Source of the DNA: Schizophyllum amplum
Lineage: Eukaryota; Basidiomycota; Agaricomycetes; Agaricales; Schizophyllaceae
Direction of reading: 5' to 3'
Assembly: GCA_007026445.1 (NCBI GenBank)
Contig: VDMD01000016.1
Coordinates: 558,001-622,000 of the forward strand
Length of the DNA: 64,000 bases
Shown: positions 59,972 to 64,000 of the stretch, piece after piece
Layout of the letters: the number at the start of each line of letters is the position of its first letter
Position numbering within the stretch: the first letter of the stretch is position 1
Program-made: the position numbers and the translations under genes
The notes under the pieces: model-generated
Databases searched by the model: none
The model's input: the letters and a program-made list of their open reading frames with translations, nothing else
What the model was told of the DNA's origin: nothing

Positions 59972-61578
59972 ATGGCTGAACACCATCATCCCCTCTTATT
60001 TCCCGACAAGGGCACGCGTCGGCAGTTAGGCCGTACCTGGGAGAACGACAGCGCTGGTATGTGAATTCGATCCGGCACTTGGGAGGATGTTCACAATTTC
60101 CTGAACAGCGCGCTGCCCTTCTGCCCTTCCCATCGATATAGTCAACTTTAATGCTCTCAGGATCAATGATAGCCCGGAGGTCGACACGCGGATAGCTGGA
60201 GTACCTGCGCCGCCACCGAACACTCTCATCAATCCTGGCAAAGTCTTGATTGCCACCTCAGCGAATACGTTGAAAGGTTAGCTTACCCTCTCCTACCGCC
60301 TTTGCTCTTGTCTCATGCAGCTCAGTAAGCGCAGCCTCCTGCAGTACGGTCGAACGACGGCGCGAGTGCTTCTTTCACCACCTGCCCACCGAATTGCTGT
60401 GCGCCATCTTCATGATGTGCGGTGAAATCGACGACCTATCCGTCCATCCTCGGGACCCTCGTATGTACCCGGTTCATACTCGGTTTCGGGCGTTTCCGTA
60501 CTGTCGAACCGCATTCATCCTCGGCCACATCTGCTCTCGTTGGCTAAAGGTCACACGCGGTTGCCCTCGACTGTGGACCACGGTCGACCTCCCGTTTCCC
60601 CAGAAAATTGACGTGTCCGTCCTGACGCTCTGCCTGCGTTATTCTGCAGGGCTTCCCTTGACACTGCACATCAACGACAATAGGGACTATCCAGCCCGTC
60701 GACGGAACATCGATACATATCGACGGTTCATGCGCATGGTCGCCTCTACCTCTCATCGCTGGATCGGCATACATATCTTCATCCTGGGGGAAGAACCAAA
60801 GATGTCCGATCTCTTCGAACCATTGTACTCCGTCCCCATGGGTTCCTTCTCGTCTCTCAAGAGCGTCACGCTGCGACCAGTGCGATTTGTCGACGATGAT
60901 GGGATGAGGGCTACTCTACGGCTATGGGACACATTCTATTCATCCTCTGCTGTTCGGGCTGTGCGGTGGTTTGGCGTTGCCGTCGACGTCGTCAATCACG
61001 CGCACTCCCTCCATTTACTCACGCACGTCGGTGTGAACTGCATTCTGTCACATGAAGTGATGGATCTCCTCCGCGCCTGCCCCCGGCTGGAGGTCTTTCA
61101 GGGTACCGTCGTCCACCCGCCTGGGTTGTTCCCTGGCACCGCAGACGGCTACCTGATACCGGCATCGACGACACCCATCGCTCTCCCTCACTTACGCATC
61201 CTCGTGCTAAGCGGTATGAGCGACTGGTCAAACCTCTTCGACGGGCTTGCGGTACCCCTGCTCAATCGACTGGAGTTGAGTATAACTGATATTCAGGCTC
61301 ATGCGATCGAACGCTTGCTGGAGAGGTCGGAAGCAAAGCTTGCCATGCTCGCCCTACGGCACATATCCTGCGAAAACGTGGAGCAGATTAAGGCCCTCCT
61401 GCGATGTCCTGCACTGCGACGGCTCAAAATATTTGTTTACCAACCTAGCGAGGGGTCTTCCGAGTGCGAGGACCGCTGGTACTTCAATCCGAAGCGTTTC
61501 GTACCTGCAAATGTCGTATTATGTACCAAGATGTACGAGCATGCAGACAGTTTCTACAGGGCGGCAATAGGGACATAA
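59972..61578 (+). CDS. F-box/LRR-like protein, module copy 2
   Basis: Exon 1 starts MAEHHHPLLFPDKGTRRQ and ends NDSA at GTATGTG. Exon 2 reads NFNALRINDSPEVDTR, AGVPAPPPNTLINPGK and SANTLK. Exon 3 opens SAASCSTVERRRECFF and has the F-box HHLPTELLCAIFMMCG, followed by leucine-rich sequence (GHICSRWLKVTRGCPRLW, LRYSAGLPLTLHIND, LPHLRILVLSGMSDW) to the stop at 61578. It is paralogous over its full length to the gene at 20781-22357, including intron positions. The stop lies only 16 bp from the end of the oppositely oriented partner gene. Inferred SCF adaptor. Confidence 0.85.
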
Positions 61579-61594
61579 CACGAGCACTTTGTAT

Positions 61595-63970
61595 CTACGT
61601 AGATGCGTTACGCACGCACAGCGACCATTGACGAGCTGCGAACAGTTCTGCTACCTTGGGAGGACAAAACTCGGTCACAGTCAAACGCACGTCGGCGGCC
61701 CACGCGAAGCTCTGCAAAATGTAGAGCATACTTTCCGGGTTGTCCGCGGTAGCATGCATGGCATGTGGGAGACGCGCTTTCGTTACTTGCAGCGGCCTCG
61801 GGTTGTTCTCATTCGGATCGTGGCGGACCAGACGGGGACGTCCTGCGCCGCTGTAAAAATCGAGTACGAGGAGTTCCAACTTGCTCGCAAGGTCTATCAA
61901 GGCCAGGACATCGGCTGGAGACATCTTCGCCTTGATGTCTAGTTGCGTCACCTGGTGGAGAGGGAAAAGTCGAAAGCGATCCACGGCAGCCTTGCCGTCG
62001 ATTCGCAGATACCGTAGTTGCCTCAGTTTGCCACGGATGGCGCCTTGATCCAGGGTCCTGTTGTTTTCTTCTTTCATGACGATTTCGACGGCGTGCAGAC
62101 ATCCCAAGTAATTCCCAAGGCTCAGCATAGTCCTCGTCATTATGTCTTGCCCACTTGTGTCTCGTGCACGGTAGACGCACAGGTGAAGTTGGGTCAAGCG
62201 ATGGTAACGCTGGTCCGCCTCACAGAAACCTGTAAGTCGAGACATCGCCGCTCCGTAGTCCCCCTTAAACAGCTCCTTGCTGTCGCCGCCAGGACTCGAA
62301 TGTTCGAGGTCGGCCTTGGTGTCAACAATAACGACCAGTTGAAGCCCTGCGTACATGCCAGAGACATGCTGCTCGCCGATGTACGCCCACAACTCATCCT
62401 CGTCATCCGATGCATAATCGAGATCTTCCGTTGACGCTGAGGAGAGGCTGCTTGGCGGGGCTTCATCCAACGCTGCGTCTGGAGTTTCGTTTCGAAGTGT
62501 AGTTTGGGCTGCATCGAGGAGTTGTGAAGTGGCAGTGGCCGAGACTTGCGAGTCATCATTAGGGGTCGATTGCTGTGTGGCGGGTGGAGGCTCGTCCTCG
62601 ATTACAGAGCTGTGTGCAGGAGGCTCCGCCGCAACAAGTGCTTCAGACATAGGAGATCTTACAGCACGAGGGACGGAATCTACGCTGGTGGCCACGCCCT
62701 CGCCATACGCATGGTGAAAGGCAGCAGTAGCAACGCCAGGTAGCCACGGTCCAGGCATCGTTAGCGACATCGGTGGGCCTGCCGATGACCCGCGTTGGAA
62801 GCGAAAATCCCACGAAGTCCACGAAGGGTGCGGCGCGTGCAGTGCGGGCAGGTGAGACGTATCGATTTGGCGCACGGGGAGCTCCTCGAGATCGGGTTCG
62901 AGGTTGCTCAGGCCAAGTCCATTGGTTGAAGGCGACCTCTCGACCATCGCTTCGTTAGCCAGCGCATCGAGCTGCATGTCGTCCGGTTCCACAGGGGGCA
63001 GTGGCACATAGCTCCCAGTAGGCGCCGGTATAGACAGGATATCAGAGTTATCATGCGGCATCGGTAGAGGACTCGCAGGCGCGTGACATGGGATGTCGTC
63101 CTCCGAATCGCTGCTGTGCTCGTCATTGAACGCGGATGCGCCTGCCATCGACAACTCAGCGCCTGGACGCCAAAAGTCTTCCCACCTTCCGAAATAATCA
63201 TCGCGTGGAACGACTGACTGTCCGACGAGACTGTGGCCATTGCTCGGGGCATGCGTGCTGTCGAAATCAGCGGGGCACGTATCGCCTGCGCTTTCGCCGC
63301 TTGAGATGGTAGGCGACACCCCCACAGGAGTCGTCAAGGATACATCACTCTCACGAACACGACTGGAACGGATGGGACTCTCCACGTCGTGACGCGGCGA
63401 GTCGACTCCAGCCGTGTCTGGCAGTTCGGGAAGAGACTTGTCGTGATCATTGCCTGGGCATGAGAGACGCTCGTCGTTATCCCCGCTGTTTGTGATTTCC
63501 GGCGCCCTCGGTGAACCAGAGAGGCTTGACGAAGACTGCACCGGATTGGCCGCAGACGCTATAGCCTCGTTCAACTGGTGTTCGTCAGGAATTTGCGGCA
63601 AGTTCGCCGTGAGAAGGGAGGAGGGAGTCACTCCCTGTAATTGGTGCAGATCAACGCCAAGGGAAGGCTGAGGCGGAAGACGCGAGAGCAAGTCGTCGGC
63701 GTGCTGGCCATGATATTCGATAGCGACATTATGGGTTGTGTTTGCGAGCGTCGTAGAAGGTCCGCGCCTTGAGGAGGAAAGTACATCGTTCGAGGTGCGG
63801 CGAGAGGCGCGACGGGAGAAAGGGTGCCGCATAAATGCACCGATGGCGCGTAGGACACGGTGGCGGCGAGAGGTCCTGACCACCGCGACCGGCGCGGGGA
63901 GATTGGAGTGAAGGATGCCCGGTGTCGCTGCCGCCTGCGGCATACGGACACTGAGGTCTTGATCGTTCAC
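61595..63970 (-). CDS. Large mostly disordered protein, module copy 2 (first exon beyond the right edge)
   Basis: The exon begins at an acceptor CCTCATAG (63971-63978 on the opposite strand) with NDQDLSVRMPQAAATPG, matching NDQSLNVSMPQ of copy 1; the short first exon lies outside the window. The middle is Ser/Pro/Asp-rich with the shared basic patch RVLRAIGAFMRHPFSRRAS. The ordered C-terminal part begins DDEDELWAYIGEQHVSG and contains LRQLRYLRIDGKAAVDRF and LFPLHQVTQLDI, ending VRNAST at 61595. It is the paralog of 18347-20737. Function unknown. Confidence 0.8.
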   Translation of the reverse strand: MNDQDLSVRMPQAAATPGILHSNLPAPVAVVRTSRRHRVLRAIGAFMRHPFSRRASRRTSNDVLSSSRRGPSTTLANTTHNVAIEYHGQHADDLLSRLPPQPSLGVDLHQLQGVTPSSLLTANLPQIPDEHQLNEAIASAANPVQSSSSLSGSPRAPEITNSGDNDERLSCPGNDHDKSLPELPDTAGVDSPRHDVESPIRSSRVRESDVSLTTPVGVSPTISSGESAGDTCPADFDSTHAPSNGHSLVGQSVVPRDDYFGRWEDFWRPGAELSMAGASAFNDEHSSDSEDDIPCHAPASPLPMPHDNSDILSIPAPTGSYVPLPPVEPDDMQLDALANEAMVERSPSTNGLGLSNLEPDLEELPVRQIDTSHLPALHAPHPSWTSWDFRFQRGSSAGPPMSLTMPGPWLPGVATAAFHHAYGEGVATSVDSVPRAVRSPMSEALVAAEPPAHSSVIEDEPPPATQQSTPNDDSQVSATATSQLLDAAQTTLRNETPDAALDEAPPSSLSSASTEDLDYASDDEDELWAYIGEQHVSGMYAGLQLVVIVDTKADLEHSSPGGDSKELFKGDYGAAMSRLTGFCEADQRYHRLTQLHLCVYRARDTSGQDIMTRTMLSLGNYLGCLHAVEIVMKEENNRTLDQGAIRGKLRQLRYLRIDGKAAVDRFRLFPLHQVTQLDIKAKMSPADVLALIDLASKLELLVLDFYSGAGRPRLVRHDPNENNPRPLQVTKARLPHAMHATADNPESMLYILQSFAWAADVRLTVTEFCPPKVAELFAARQWSLCVRNAST

Positions 63971-64000
63971 TATGAGGCGAATCGTTAGCAACGCGGGACA

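Overview
The window looks like nuclear DNA of a filamentous basidiomycete, most likely an Agaricomycete. The genes are dense and carry many short introns of about 45-70 nt with GTRNGT donors and YAG acceptors. The housekeeping proteins are fungal types: Hog1-type MAP kinase with a TGY loop, Mcr1 cytochrome b5 reductase, Ess1/Pin1, a DNMT1-type methyltransferase. There are also many F-box/leucine-rich-repeat-like proteins and a large Helitron of the kind common in mushroom-forming fungi. No bacterial features (operons, Shine-Dalgarno sites, CRISPR) are expected or seen.

Layout. (1) 1-17.9 kb is a conserved-gene block: 5' part of a DNMT1-like gene (-), HOG1 (-), MCR1 (+), an F-box protein (+), a MOSC-domain protein (+), a USP12/46-type deubiquitinase (+), two divergently transcribed paralogous orphan genes (14.5-16.8 kb), and ESS1/PIN1 (-). 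(2) 18.3-28.9 kb is a family-expansion block: a convergent pair (large disordered protein plus F-box protein), a further F-box-like gene, a multi-exon unknown, and two tandem F-box/LRR-like paralogs. (3) 28.9-51.6 kb is an accessory block: a Helitron-type Rep/helicase with a C-terminal cysteine-protease-like domain, a large orphan protein, two orphan genes arranged divergently around a three-copy ~533-bp tandem repeat, an F-box-like/nucleotidyltransferase gene, a third F-box/LRR-like paralog and a chromodomain protein. (4) 51.6-54.4 kb is gene-poor. (5) 54.4-58.9 kb returns to conserved genes: RNase H1 and a TBC Rab-GAP. (6) 60-64 kb holds a second, inverted copy of the convergent pair seen at 18.3-22.4 kb, with recognisable promoter and 5'-UTR-intron similarity.

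How it fits together. The two copies of the convergent module sit in opposite orientation about 38 kb apart and bracket the accessory block and the RNase H1/TBC genes. F-box-type genes recur throughout and suggest lineage-specific expansion of ubiquitin-ligase adaptors. The 36.7-48.4 kb stretch is the best candidate for something undescribed: several intact intron-bearing genes of unknown function next to a Helitron, two of them sharing a tandem-repeat intergenic region.

Quality note. Several otherwise intact genes (MCR1 twice, USP, the Helitron twice, the chromodomain gene, possibly DNMT1 twice) show single-base frame breaks, and almost all are repaired by one extra C or G in a C/G run. This looks like systematic homopolymer dropout in the assembly rather than gene decay.
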